Origin: Chryseobacterium sp. c4a
GTDB taxonomy: Bacteria; Bacteroidota; Bacteroidia; Flavobacteriales; Weeksellaceae
Reading direction: 5' to 3'
Assembly (NCBI RefSeq): GCF_009900745.1
Contig: NZ_WXVU01000022.1
Coordinates: 30,949 to 94,948 of the forward strand
Length of the DNA: 64,000 nucleotides
The position numbers and the translations under genes are program-made. The notes beneath the pieces were generated by a model, which ran no database searches, was not told the DNA's origin, and worked only from the letters and a program-made list of their open reading frames with translations. How positions within the stretch are numbered: the stretch's first letter is position 1; the number at the start of each line of letters is the position of its first letter. Below are positions 33,840-41,755 of the stretch, one piece after another.

Positions 33840-34340
33840 CGTCCCCTTTCCGAATGAACATACATTATCCTGAATTTATTCTATAAGGACGATGTTAATA
33901 AAATTTAATCTGAATAAAATAAAGGATTGTGCTAGGTTTGGGGGATGATTGATGGTAAAGGGAGGAGGCGAGATTCGAGGGTGCGGGGGACGAGATGCGA
34001 GATAGGAGATATTGAAGTTTATACTGAACTTACATATATAATAAGGATACTAATAGAATATAAGTGAGCTTAAAATTTGCTTTATATTTTGGAAGAGATG
34101 CAATTTGCTAAGTACCTCAAACCTTGAATTTAAAAATGATAACTTGTTGATAATTAATATTAAACTTTAAAATGTAAAGCTTGAAGAAACTCGCTAATTA
34201 CCGTATTTTTACGGAATTTACTGAAAATTATTCCTTTTAATGTCAATAAATTAGTATTTTTAAAATAAAATTATTGGTAAAATATTTTTTCAAACTTACG
34301 AGATATATTATCTTTACAAGTCATAATCACAGGAAACACT
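33840..34340. other. Long divergent spacer before the tss operon
   Basis: About 500 nt without a credible gene. It holds a G-rich heptad array at 33961-34016 and otherwise AT-rich DNA. No exact TTG-N19-TAnnTTTG promoter for tssG was found; TATCTTTA at 34309-34316 is the nearest thing to a -7 box. Confidence 0.5.
33961..34016. repeat. G-rich degenerate 7-nt-periodic array
   Basis: Eight heptads in register: GGAGGAG, GCGAGAT, TCGAGGG, TGCGGGG, GACGAGA, TGCGAGA, TAGGAGA, TATTGAA. Purine content is extreme and the GC content is far above the surrounding spacer. Confidence 0.7.
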
Positions 34341-35282
34341 ATGTATGAGAATAATATTGTAGACATGAATTACAATAAGCTGCAGACAGATTTTAAAGCG
34401 GAAGCTGTAGCTGTTAATCTTTTGAAATATCACCGGGCGGTAAGCAATATATTTATTGAGAGAGTCGGGGTGAACGATCGTGCTTATCTAAAGGATATTA
34501 AAAGCATTTCGAGCAGTTATTTAGGTTTTGATGAGGAAGTATTCACGATAGAAAGTTATAGGGAGGGAATTTATGATTACCTTCCGGAAGGGTTATTTCA
34601 CCCACCTTCTCTCGGAGCTTCCAGAAAAAATGTAGATACTGTTGTAAGAGAAATCAGAAAACAAAAAAGAGTAGAGGATGATGCGCGAAAGTTTTTCCGT
34701 CCTTTTGAGCTGGAAGTCTTTTTCACAGAGATCAGTGCTCTTTTAAAAGAGTCTGAATTTGATATTACAAGCAATACGGATGCTTTATTGGATACCGTAA
34801 GTGAACTTTGGCCGCTTATCGATATGCTGGATAAGCAAAGTGCCTACATATTTATGCATATTTTGCCTTTTTTCCATCAAATCCGTGGTGATAAGAGATG
34901 GTTTGAAAGATGTATGACTGCTTTTCTGCAGGTCCCGGTTAACGTAACCTTTTCTCCCAATGTTATTGATGGAATTGAAAAGAATGATGATTCTATGCTA
35001 CTGGGAAATTCCAGATTGGGGGTTACCTATATTCCAAGTGGAAGACATATGGATGGACAGCGTAACTGGGTGGTGAATATCGGCCCGATTCCTTATGAGG
35101 AAATGAAAAAGTATATCCCGGGAAGCCCGTTCAGAAAAGTACTTCAAACATTGTATGATTATTTTCTTCCTATAACAGTAGATATAGAGGAGAATTTTGT
35201 TACAGAAAAACTGGAATACTCGTTCAGTCTTGAGGATGATGAAAGAAATGCCAGCCGCCTTGGATACTCTACCTTCCTCTAA
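34341..35282 (+). CDS. tssG: Type VI secretion baseplate subunit TssG (T6SS-iii)
   Basis: A 313-residue protein. The C-terminal half has the TssG pattern: MLLGNSRLGVTYIPSGRHMDGQRNWVVNIGPIPYEEMKKYIPGSPFRKVLQTLYDYFLP, i.e. the LG.sRLG strand, the GPI/GPL element and the lone helix before it. The N-terminal half is more diverged, as in other Bacteroidota TssG. TssG joins TssE, TssF and TssK in the baseplate wedge. First gene of a three-gene operon; tssN follows after 54 nt. Confidence 0.8.
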   Translation: MYENNIVDMNYNKLQTDFKAEAVAVNLLKYHRAVSNIFIERVGVNDRAYLKDIKSISSSYLGFDEEVFTIESYREGIYDYLPEGLFHPPSLGASRKNVDTVVREIRKQKRVEDDARKFFRPFELEVFFTEISALLKESEFDITSNTDALLDTVSELWPLIDMLDKQSAYIFMHILPFFHQIRGDKRWFERCMTAFLQVPVNVTFSPNVIDGIEKNDDSMLLGNSRLGVTYIPSGRHMDGQRNWVVNIGPIPYEEMKKYIPGSPFRKVLQTLYDYFLPITVDIEENFVTEKLEYSFSLEDDERNASRLGYSTFL

Positions 35283-35336
35283 ATTATTTTATTATATTTA
35301 CAACTACCAACAAAGTATAAATTCGAAAAGAAACAA

Positions 35337-36239
35337 ATGGAAATTTCTTCAGTAAAAGGTATTTTTTTAAGGTATATTTTAATGCCTTTAATTGCAATAA
35401 TCATGATGTTTATCCTGGGAATTATCAGGAGAAACAAACCTGCAATCAAAATTAAAGTAATTATTGTATACGTTCTTCTGTGCAGTTTATGCCTGGCTCT
35501 TCCAGGTTTTTTTGGTTTTGCCGGAAATCTTTTTAATCCGTATTGGTACCTTATTGCACAGGTTATTTATCTTATTTTTGGGATTATTCACGTTAATTTA
35601 TTACACAAATATTTCAAAAAACATATCGATTCCCTGGCAATGAGTATTTTGTTTGAATCTATACTTTCATTGACATGTATTGCACTGGGTGGATATTTGT
35701 TTACCCTGTTATTCAATTGGATGAGTAAAGATACAGGATATGCTGTGATGGCTGCTACAAGTATGCTGATCTTTGTAGTTCCTATGGTATTTTACTATTG
35801 CTATATTCAGTTTATCAGTATTCCTTTTGATATTTATAAAACATGGAGATATTCTCCTGAGCAAAAGCTTCCTGATTTTGAAGGTGCAGATTTTGACCGT
35901 CTGATGGTTTTGAATGTTGAATTAAGCAAAAAACTTGAAGATTCAAACCGATTCAGAATTAAAGCAAAAACGCTTCCTACAGGAATCACTTTTGGAGATT
36001 GGTTTTACAGAGTGGTGGATGATTACAACCACAAAAATCCAGGATCTATCATTCATCTTTCGGATGAAGTAAGAGAACCTTATTATTGGATCTTCTATAC
36101 TAAAAAATCGTTTTTCAGCTTTAGAAAATATATAGATTTCGACCAGGACATTACTGCAAACAGCATTTCTGAAAATGAAGTGGTGATTTGTAAGAGAGTC
36201 ATTCAACATGAAGAGGAGGGAGTCGCAAGAAAATCATAA
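35337..36239 (+). CDS. tssN: Type VI secretion protein TssN (T6SS-iii membrane protein)
   Basis: A 300-residue protein with about six membrane helices in residues 10-165 (YILMPLIAIIMMFILGII, VIIVYVLLCSLCLALPGFFGF, LIAQVIYLIFGIIHVNLL, ILSLTCIALGGYLFTLLF, ATSMLIFVVPMVFYYCY) and a soluble C-terminal domain of ~130 residues (YRVVDDYNHKNPGSIIHLSDE). This layout and its place between tssG and tssK fit TssN, one of the proteins specific to the Bacteroidota T6SS-iii, thought to belong to the membrane complex that replaces TssJLM. Confidence 0.8.
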   Translation: MEISSVKGIFLRYILMPLIAIIMMFILGIIRRNKPAIKIKVIIVYVLLCSLCLALPGFFGFAGNLFNPYWYLIAQVIYLIFGIIHVNLLHKYFKKHIDSLAMSILFESILSLTCIALGGYLFTLLFNWMSKDTGYAVMAATSMLIFVVPMVFYYCYIQFISIPFDIYKTWRYSPEQKLPDFEGADFDRLMVLNVELSKKLEDSNRFRIKAKTLPTGITFGDWFYRVVDDYNHKNPGSIIHLSDEVREPYYWIFYTKKSFFSFRKYIDFDQDITANSISENEVVICKRVIQHEEEGVARKS

Positions 36240-36264
36240 CACAAAAAATTAAAAAGTATTAAAC

Positions 36265-37404
36265 ATGATACAGCCTATTAAACATTTTGCTATCAATTGG
36301 GTAGATGGGATGAAAGTTTCCCAGAGACACCTTAATGATCAGGATAATTTCTTAATTGATACCATCAGAGATTCCAATTCACTTGGGATTACTACATATA
36401 ACTATGGGCTTTTGCCTATTTCTACAGAATATACAGACCGTACTATTTTTGATGTTCACAATACTGCTACTAATGATGTACAGCTTGTGATCAAAAGATG
36501 TAGCGCCGTTACCATGGCAGGGTACCGTATTGAGCTAAATGACAGAAGAATCAGTGTTAAATCATTGGCAAAATCGATGAGTGAAGAGCAGGCAGATGGA
36601 GAATATTATATTCTGATTTCTGTAAATCCTTTCGATAAAGTTCCTTTTGGAGATATTGATCCGGAAGAAATTCCGCCTCGTCATCCAAGTGCACAACCTA
36701 ATCACCATATTGAGCTATTACCTGTAACTTCTTTGAACAGCAGCTATTCAGGAGGAAATTATCTGATTATTGGAAAAGTAGATTTAAAGGCTAACATTGC
36801 TCAGGTAGATTCTAATTTTATTCCACCTTGTACCTCAGTTCAGAGCCATCCGGCTTTGGTAGACTATTACAGCAGCTTTGCGAAGTCTATTGGAAATCTG
36901 CAGCAGTACGCTTTTAAAATCATTCAGAAAGCATCTCATAAAAATCAGAATACAGCCTTAGCACAGAATGTGAAGTTTGTTTGTAATACGATGGTGACTA
37001 CTTTTGGTGATATGTACTTCCAGTTCAGAAATATTACCCCATACCAACCTCCTATCTTTTTGATTGAGTCTTTTGCTAGATTAGCCCTTCATCTATATAA
37101 TTCTACACAACTTCTTGTTCCTGCAGAATTGGAGGAAATGCTGAACTATAGCTTAGAGTGGAGTGAGATTGCTCCTCATACTTTATTGAATCAATTGTCT
37201 ATTGTAGCTGAAACAAACTACGATCACCATAATTGTGGAGAACCTTTGCTTTACATCCAGCAAATGCTAAGAAGTTTGGAAACTATTTTCTCTAAACTAA
37301 GCGAACTGGATTACATCGGTCAGAGAAAAGAGAATATCATTGTGAATGAACAGGAAGTCACTACAAATACCAATCCGAAGAGAGGTTGGAGTGTACTAGA
37401 CTAA
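36265..37404 (+). CDS. tssK: Type VI secretion baseplate subunit TssK (T6SS-iii)
   Basis: A 379-residue protein that starts IKHFAINWVDGMKVSQRHLNDQDNFLIDTI, matching the TssK N terminus (W.DGM.l...HFq.qD). The middle has LPVTSLNSSYSGGNYLIIGKVDL, and the C-terminal part is helical (ETIFSKLSELDYIGQ). TssK is the trimeric adaptor linking the baseplate to the membrane complex. It starts 25 nt after tssN and ends at a strong terminator, so the operon is complete at this side. Confidence 0.85.
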   Translation: MIQPIKHFAINWVDGMKVSQRHLNDQDNFLIDTIRDSNSLGITTYNYGLLPISTEYTDRTIFDVHNTATNDVQLVIKRCSAVTMAGYRIELNDRRISVKSLAKSMSEEQADGEYYILISVNPFDKVPFGDIDPEEIPPRHPSAQPNHHIELLPVTSLNSSYSGGNYLIIGKVDLKANIAQVDSNFIPPCTSVQSHPALVDYYSSFAKSIGNLQQYAFKIIQKASHKNQNTALAQNVKFVCNTMVTTFGDMYFQFRNITPYQPPIFLIESFARLALHLYNSTQLLVPAELEEMLNYSLEWSEIAPHTLLNQLSIVAETNYDHHNCGEPLLYIQQMLRSLETIFSKLSELDYIGQRKENIIVNEQEVTTNTNPKRGWSVLD

Positions 37405-37423
37405 TATGATCATTATAAAATAT

Positions 37424-37455
37424 AAAATCCCGAATTTTCATTCGGGATTTTTTTT
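37424..37455. terminator. Terminator between tssK and blaIND
   Basis: Perfect 12-bp stem AAAATCCCGAAT / ATTCGGGATTTT with a TTTC loop and a long T run; convergent genes on both sides. Confidence 0.93.
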
Positions 37456-37476
37456 TATTGATTGTGAGAAAAAATA

Positions 37477-38196
37477 TTATTTCTTTTCCAAAAGTTCCAA
37501 AGTGTGCTCTACATGTCCACCGCCTTTCCATTCGTCATGTCCGGGAAGAATCAATGTAGCTTTTGAATATTTGGTTTGCAGTTTCTTTATGGTTTTTGGC
37601 CATTCTTCTACATTGGCTTCTTTAATATACCCTAAATCAGTAGCTGAATTGCTTTTTACAAGGCATCCACCATCCAGTACATTGTATTTTGGGAACCATA
37701 CTACAACATTATCTGCCGTATGTCCTTCACCAAGAAAATCTACCACAAATTCTTCGCCACCAATATGATAAGGTTTTCCGATCTTGGTGATTTCACTAGA
37801 AGTGGCTTTTCCATCTTTTTTTAGGAATTCATTGGTTTTAGTGGTGGCATAGGTTTTAATTCCTTTGTTATTAAAGAAACTCAGATCTCCGGCACGGTCA
37901 TCGTGTGAATGGGTAGCAAATACAGCAATAATAGGTAAGTTATGACGTTTTTTTATGGTATCCATCAAACTTTGATATTGTACTTTTTCCCATGGAACAT
38001 CAAATAAAACAACGCCTTTTTTAGTCACAAGATATACTGAATTTGCAGAATATTCTTTACCACCGAATACTCCAAATGTTTTATAAATATGTAAGTTCTT
38101 TTGAATAGGTGGTTCGATTACAAAATCTTTTACCTGTGCACTTGCAAAAGGGCTCAACAACATCGAAACAATAAAAAATTGAATGCTTTTTTTCAT
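37477..38196 (-). CDS. blaIND: Subclass B1 metallo-beta-lactamase, IND family
   Basis: A 239-residue periplasmic carbapenemase-type enzyme (signal peptide MKKSIQFFIVSMLLSPFASA). Zinc ligands are complete: HSHDD (His96, His98, Asp100), His159 in GEGHTADN, Cys178 in DGGCLVKS and His220 in LPGHDEW. The sequence closely follows what I recall of the IND enzymes of Chryseobacterium indologenes (FVIEPP, KTFGVFGGKEYSAN, DVPWEKVQYQSLMDTIKKRH), more so than CGB of C. gleum. The exact variant cannot be named without a database. No mobile element flanks it, which fits an intrinsic chromosomal gene. Confidence 0.95.
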   Translation of the reverse strand: MKKSIQFFIVSMLLSPFASAQVKDFVIEPPIQKNLHIYKTFGVFGGKEYSANSVYLVTKKGVVLFDVPWEKVQYQSLMDTIKKRHNLPIIAVFATHSHDDRAGDLSFFNNKGIKTYATTKTNEFLKKDGKATSSEITKIGKPYHIGGEEFVVDFLGEGHTADNVVVWFPKYNVLDGGCLVKSNSATDLGYIKEANVEEWPKTIKKLQTKYSKATLILPGHDEWKGGGHVEHTLELLEKK

Positions 38197-38264
38197 AAAT
38201 TTTTAAGGTAATAGTTAAATTTTTTTGTACTTATGAGAAAGATAGATCTCAATGGAATATTTTG

Positions 38265-38272
38265 CAAACCTA
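38265..38272 (-). promoter_or_regulatory. Possible -7 element of blaIND
   Basis: TAGGTTTG on the minus strand, 68 nt upstream of the ATG at 38196. A TTG on that strand (38290-38288) is only 15 nt away, shorter than the usual 17-23. Confidence 0.4.
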
Positions 38273-38311
38273 ATAATTTAAAAGCACCAAAGAATTTTTA
38301 ATAAAGAATTT

Positions 38312-38329
38312 AACCGTTTTTTAACGGTT
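38312..38329 (-). terminator. Weak terminator after the Lrp-family gene
   Basis: AACCGTT / AACGGTT stem with a 4-nt loop, 20 nt past the stop at 38350 on the minus strand; only a few T residues follow. Confidence 0.4.
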
Positions 38330-38349
38330 TTCGCTACTGTATACTTGCA

Positions 38350-38823
38350 TTATAATAGAAGCTCCAATGGAATATCAAGCCCGGATTTTCCAGTGTTCAT
38401 AGCAACTAACGTTCTGAAATGTTTAATATTCTCATTGCTGTAAAATATTCTACGGGTAAGAGCTTCGTACTCTTTCATACATGGAGCTACAATAATCAGA
38501 ACAAAATCTGATTCTCCGGTTACATAATAACATTGCTGTACTTCAGGAGCAGACATGAATAACGCCTGAGCTTCATCAATCAAATGAATTTTATCTCTTT
38601 CCAAAAAGACTTCTACAATAAGGGTCACTGAATGCTTAAATTTTTCTGTATCAATCACAGAAACATCTGCTTTAATTACTTTCGTTTCACGCATTCTTTT
38701 AATACGTCTTTGGACAGCTGCAGCCGATAAGCCTATAGAATCTCCAATATCCCGTTGAGGAGTAAGGTTGTTTTTTTGTAATATTTTGAGAATTGAAATA
38801 TCAAAGTGATCCAGTTCATTCAT
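38350..38823 (-). CDS. Lrp/AsnC family transcriptional regulator
   Basis: A 157-residue regulator with an N-terminal HTH (LDHFDISILKILQKNNLTPQRDIGDSIGLSAAAVQRRIKRMRE) and a C-terminal RAM ligand-sensing domain (VTGESDFVLIIVAPCMKEYEALTRRIF). Such proteins sense amino acids and often control a divergent exporter. The EamA transporter gene at 38937 is divergent, with 113 nt between starts, which makes it the likely target. CAAAATTA at 38831-38838 gives a -7 box (TAATTTTG) on this strand, with a TTG 22 nt further up. Confidence 0.93.
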   Translation of the reverse strand: MNELDHFDISILKILQKNNLTPQRDIGDSIGLSAAAVQRRIKRMRETKVIKADVSVIDTEKFKHSVTLIVEVFLERDKIHLIDEAQALFMSAPEVQQCYYVTGESDFVLIIVAPCMKEYEALTRRIFYSNENIKHFRTLVAMNTGKSGLDIPLELLL

Positions 38824-38936
38824 TTTTTCACAAAATTAATAGTTTGATGAAACAAAATTGCAAATAATTCCTTAAAATTAGTTAAAAATCAAGCAGTATT
38901 TGATGCATTTTTGCATAGTAAATACTATTTGAACTG

Positions 38937-39851
38937 ATGAATATTGTAAAAGGTTTTTGTTTGGCTGTTATGGCAGCATTATTTTGGGGAGTCTCTGGAA
39001 CGTTTGCCCAATTCCTCTTTCAACAGCGAGGAATTAATATTGAATGGATGATTACAATAAGATTGCTTGTCTCTGGTTTTTTCCTTCTAATTTTTGCGAA
39101 ATTTGGAGAAAAAGCGGATCTTTTTGAGATCTGGAAAGATAAAAAAGATGCTGTACAGCTTGTTATTTTCAGTATAACCGGCATGTTGGCTGTTCAGTAT
39201 ACTTATTTTGCGGCTATAAAACACTCTAATGCTGCTACCGCTACCGTTTTACAATATGCAGGGCCTGTGATTATTGCTGTATATCTGGCTTTTAAGAATA
39301 AAAGGCTCCCTGTAGTATTGGAAATTATAGCCATTATTATGGCTGTATTGGGCACTGTTTTATTGGTAACCCATGGAGATATTTCAAGTCTTTCTATATC
39401 CGGAATTGCTTTATTTTTTGGGCTGGCTTCGGCAGTTGCGTTAGCTGTTTATACCTTACAACCGGTAAAGCTGATGTCAAAATATAAATCTTCTTTGGTT
39501 ATCGGCTGGGGTATGCTATGCGGAGGTATTGTATTTAGCTTTGTTAAGGCTCCATGGGATATTCAGGGGAGTTGGGACATTCAGGCTTTGGGATATACTG
39601 TATTCATCGTAATATTTGGAACATTGATTGCTTTTTATGCTTATTTATCAGCAGTACAGATTATTGGTGGACAGAAAACAAGCCTTCTGGCTTCGATGGA
39701 ACCACTTTCAGCAACAATTTTAGCTGTATTATGGCTTAATGTTCCTTATTCTACAGTGGATTGGATTGGAAGTTTTTTTATTATTTCAACCGTTTTTCTG
39801 CTGAGTATAAAACCCAAAAAGGTAAAGCCTATAGAGGAACGTTTAAAATAA
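38937..39851 (+). CDS. EamA/DMT family transporter
   Basis: A 304-residue inner-membrane protein with ten hydrophobic segments in two EamA halves (FCLAVMAALFWGVSGTFAQFL; HSNAATATVLQYAGPVIIAVYLAFKNKRLP in the first; GGQKTSLLASMEPLSATILAVLWLNVPY in the second). Likely exports an amino acid or related metabolite under control of the divergent Lrp-family regulator; the substrate is not evident. It is a different paralogue from the EamA gene at 11079-11963. Confidence 0.9.
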   Translation: MNIVKGFCLAVMAALFWGVSGTFAQFLFQQRGINIEWMITIRLLVSGFFLLIFAKFGEKADLFEIWKDKKDAVQLVIFSITGMLAVQYTYFAAIKHSNAATATVLQYAGPVIIAVYLAFKNKRLPVVLEIIAIIMAVLGTVLLVTHGDISSLSISGIALFFGLASAVALAVYTLQPVKLMSKYKSSLVIGWGMLCGGIVFSFVKAPWDIQGSWDIQALGYTVFIVIFGTLIAFYAYLSAVQIIGGQKTSLLASMEPLSATILAVLWLNVPYSTVDWIGSFFIISTVFLLSIKPKKVKPIEERLK

Positions 39852-39866
39852 TATACAGATAAATAA

Positions 39867-39892
39867 AAAAACAGTGATGATCACTGTTTTTT
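39867..39892. terminator. Bidirectional terminator
   Basis: AAAAAACAGTGA / TCACTGTTTTTT with a 3-nt loop, A run before and T run after, between the convergent EamA and DtxR-family genes. Confidence 0.92.
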
Positions 39893-40546
39893 TTATTTCT
39901 TTACCAATATCTTTTCAGTGGCTTTCTTACTGAGAATTTCTTTTTGACCATCAATTTCCAGAGTCATTGACTTATCAAAACTTTCAATTTTAATAACTTT
40001 TACCTTGGTATTAAGAAGAAGTTTTCTGTCATTTAAATAGGTTAGAAACGCATCATCTGAGAGGGTAACGGACGCAAATACAACGGTTTCTCCCTCTTCA
40101 CAGGAGCTTAATTTCTGAAGATCCTGGGCAATAATGTTTCCATCTTTATCAGGAATCGGTTCTCCGTGGGGATCAAATTTAGGGTAATCCAGAATTTCGT
40201 CCATTTTATCAAAGAAGATTTGAGAATGTACGTGCTCCAGCTGTTCTGCAATTTCATGAACGTTTTCCCAGCCGAAATTCATTTTTTTCACCAGGAACAT
40301 TTCAGTAAGTCTGTGTTTGCGAACAACTAATGCTGCTTCGCGTTTTCCGCTGGCAGTAACAATCAATGGTTTATAGGTCTCGTAAATGACCCATTTCTTT
40401 TCTGCAAACTTTTTCATCATATTGTTAACGCTCGGCATTTTTACATTTAAAAATTTGCTCAGTTCGTTAATCGTCACCTTTCCTTCATTGTCAACTAAAT
40501 GAAACAAAGCTTTCAGGTAATTTTCTTCTGTTAGGGTTGTTTTCAA
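39893..40546 (-). CDS. DtxR/MntR family metal-dependent regulator
   Basis: A 217-residue metalloregulator. Winged HTH (TLTEENYLKALFHLVDNEGKVTINELSKFLNVKMPSVNNMMKKFAEK), dimerisation/metal domain (HRLTEMFLVKKMNFGWENVHEIAEQLEHVHSQIFFDKMDEILDYPKFDPHGEPIP) with the Glu/His ligands of the DtxR fold, and a C-terminal FeoA/SH3-like domain (VKVIKIESFDKSMTLEIDGQ). Either iron or manganese could be the co-repressor; Flavobacterial members are usually annotated MntR-like. A palindrome over its own -7 box suggests autoregulation. Confidence 0.92.
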   Translation of the reverse strand: MKTTLTEENYLKALFHLVDNEGKVTINELSKFLNVKMPSVNNMMKKFAEKKWVIYETYKPLIVTASGKREAALVVRKHRLTEMFLVKKMNFGWENVHEIAEQLEHVHSQIFFDKMDEILDYPKFDPHGEPIPDKDGNIIAQDLQKLSSCEEGETVVFASVTLSDDAFLTYLNDRKLLLNTKVKVIKIESFDKSMTLEIDGQKEILSKKATEKILVKK

Positions 40547-40548
40547 AA

Positions 40549-40578
40549 TGTTAGATGATTTTCACTACAAATCTAACA
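40549..40578 (-). promoter_or_regulatory. Operator and -7 box of the DtxR-family gene
   Basis: TGTTAGAT (40549-40556) and ATCTAACA (40571-40578) form a perfect inverted repeat with a 14-nt centre. The right arm overlaps TAGATTTG, the -7 box on the minus strand (40575-40568), and the left arm covers the expected transcription start. Confidence 0.6.
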
Positions 40579-40631
40579 AAATAATATTAAAAGATCACTC
40601 TTGTTATTTTAACTTTTTTTAATTTTACTCT

Positions 40632-41663
40632 ATGAAATTTTCATTTAAAAACGATTATTCTGAGGGATGTCACCCGAACATTTTACAGGCACTTTTACAA
40701 TATAATCTTGATCAGCAAGCGGGGTATGGAGAAGATGAATATTCTTTAAAAGCAAAGGAATTAATTAAGACTAAAATTAATAAAAAAGATTCTGATGTTT
40801 ATCTGGTTTCTGGAGGCACACAGGCGAACTTAATTGTCATTTCTTCTATTTTAAAACCTTATCAATGCGCTATTTCTGCGTCTACGGGACATATTCTGAA
40901 CAATGAAACGGGAGCTATTGAAGCTACAGGCCACAAAATTTTAAGCATTGAAACAGAAGATGGGAAGTTGAGACCATCAGATATTATTCCTGTATTGGAA
41001 GGACATAGAAATGTACCCCATCAGGTGATGCCTAAAATGGTTTATATCTCCAATTCTACAGAACTTGGAACGATTTATCAGGCTAAAGAGCTGGAAGAAC
41101 TTTCTGAATTCTGTAAGCAAAACCGCCTTTACCTGTTTATGGATGGTGCAAGGCTTGGACATGGACTAACTGCTGAAATCAGTGATCTTACATTGGAAAA
41201 AGTAGCGGAACTTACAGATATCTTCTATCTGGGAGGAACCAAAAACGGAGCGTTGATAGGCGAGGCTATTGTGATTAATAATCCTGCACTTCAGGAGGAT
41301 TTTGCATTTAACATTAAGCAAAAAGGGGCGTTACTGGCAAAAGGAAGGTTACTGGGAATTCAGTTCTTGGAACTCATGAAAAATGATCTCTATTTTGATT
41401 TAGCGAAACATGCCAACCAACAGGCAATGAAGATCAAGCATGCTTTGCAGGAAAAAGGGATTAAATTTCTTTCTGATACCTACACCAATCAGATTTTCCC
41501 GATTCTAAGTAATGATCTTATCCAGGTTTTATCAGAAAGTTTTGATTTCTTTGTATGGAAAAAAGTGGATGAAGAGTACTCTGCCATTCGTCTGATTACT
41601 TCCTGGAGTACAAGTGATGATGCTGTAAACCATTTTATTGAAATTATTAGGGAAGAATTATAG
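40632..41663 (+). CDS. Low-specificity threonine aldolase family PLP enzyme
   Basis: A 343-residue fold-type I PLP enzyme. Typical features: start FKNDYSEGCHPNILQALLQYN, the cofactor loop VSGGTQANLI, the LFMDGARLGHGL Asp/Arg segment, and the PLP lysine in FYLGGTKNGALIGEA. It cleaves L-threonine or allo-threonine to glycine and acetaldehyde in characterised relatives; related beta-eliminating lyases share the fold. Cytosolic. Divergent from the DtxR-family gene by 85 nt and 92 nt ahead of the kinase-like gene. Confidence 0.9.
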   Translation: MKFSFKNDYSEGCHPNILQALLQYNLDQQAGYGEDEYSLKAKELIKTKINKKDSDVYLVSGGTQANLIVISSILKPYQCAISASTGHILNNETGAIEATGHKILSIETEDGKLRPSDIIPVLEGHRNVPHQVMPKMVYISNSTELGTIYQAKELEELSEFCKQNRLYLFMDGARLGHGLTAEISDLTLEKVAELTDIFYLGGTKNGALIGEAIVINNPALQEDFAFNIKQKGALLAKGRLLGIQFLELMKNDLYFDLAKHANQQAMKIKHALQEKGIKFLSDTYTNQIFPILSNDLIQVLSESFDFFVWKKVDEEYSAIRLITSWSTSDDAVNHFIEIIREEL

Positions 41664-41700
41664 GAAAGGAGGCTGGAAGATGGGAGTTTTTGAAGCCTGA
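41664..41700. repeat. Purine-rich heptad array after the aldolase gene
   Basis: Heptads GAAAGGA, GGCTGGA, AGATGGG, AGTTTTT, GAAGCCT start directly behind the stop codon. The GGCTGGAAGATGGGAGTT wording is close to the array at 58191 and, inverted, to 58304-58345. Confidence 0.5.
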
Positions 41701-41755
41701 AAATACACGTAAGCTCATTTTGGATCTGAATCATACATACAAGTAATTAAATACC

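Noticed and set aside
34341..37404. T6SS effector or immunity genes next to the tss operon
   Set aside because: Flanking genes are the S1/P1 nuclease, far upstream with its own promoter, and blaIND; neither carries an effector marker.
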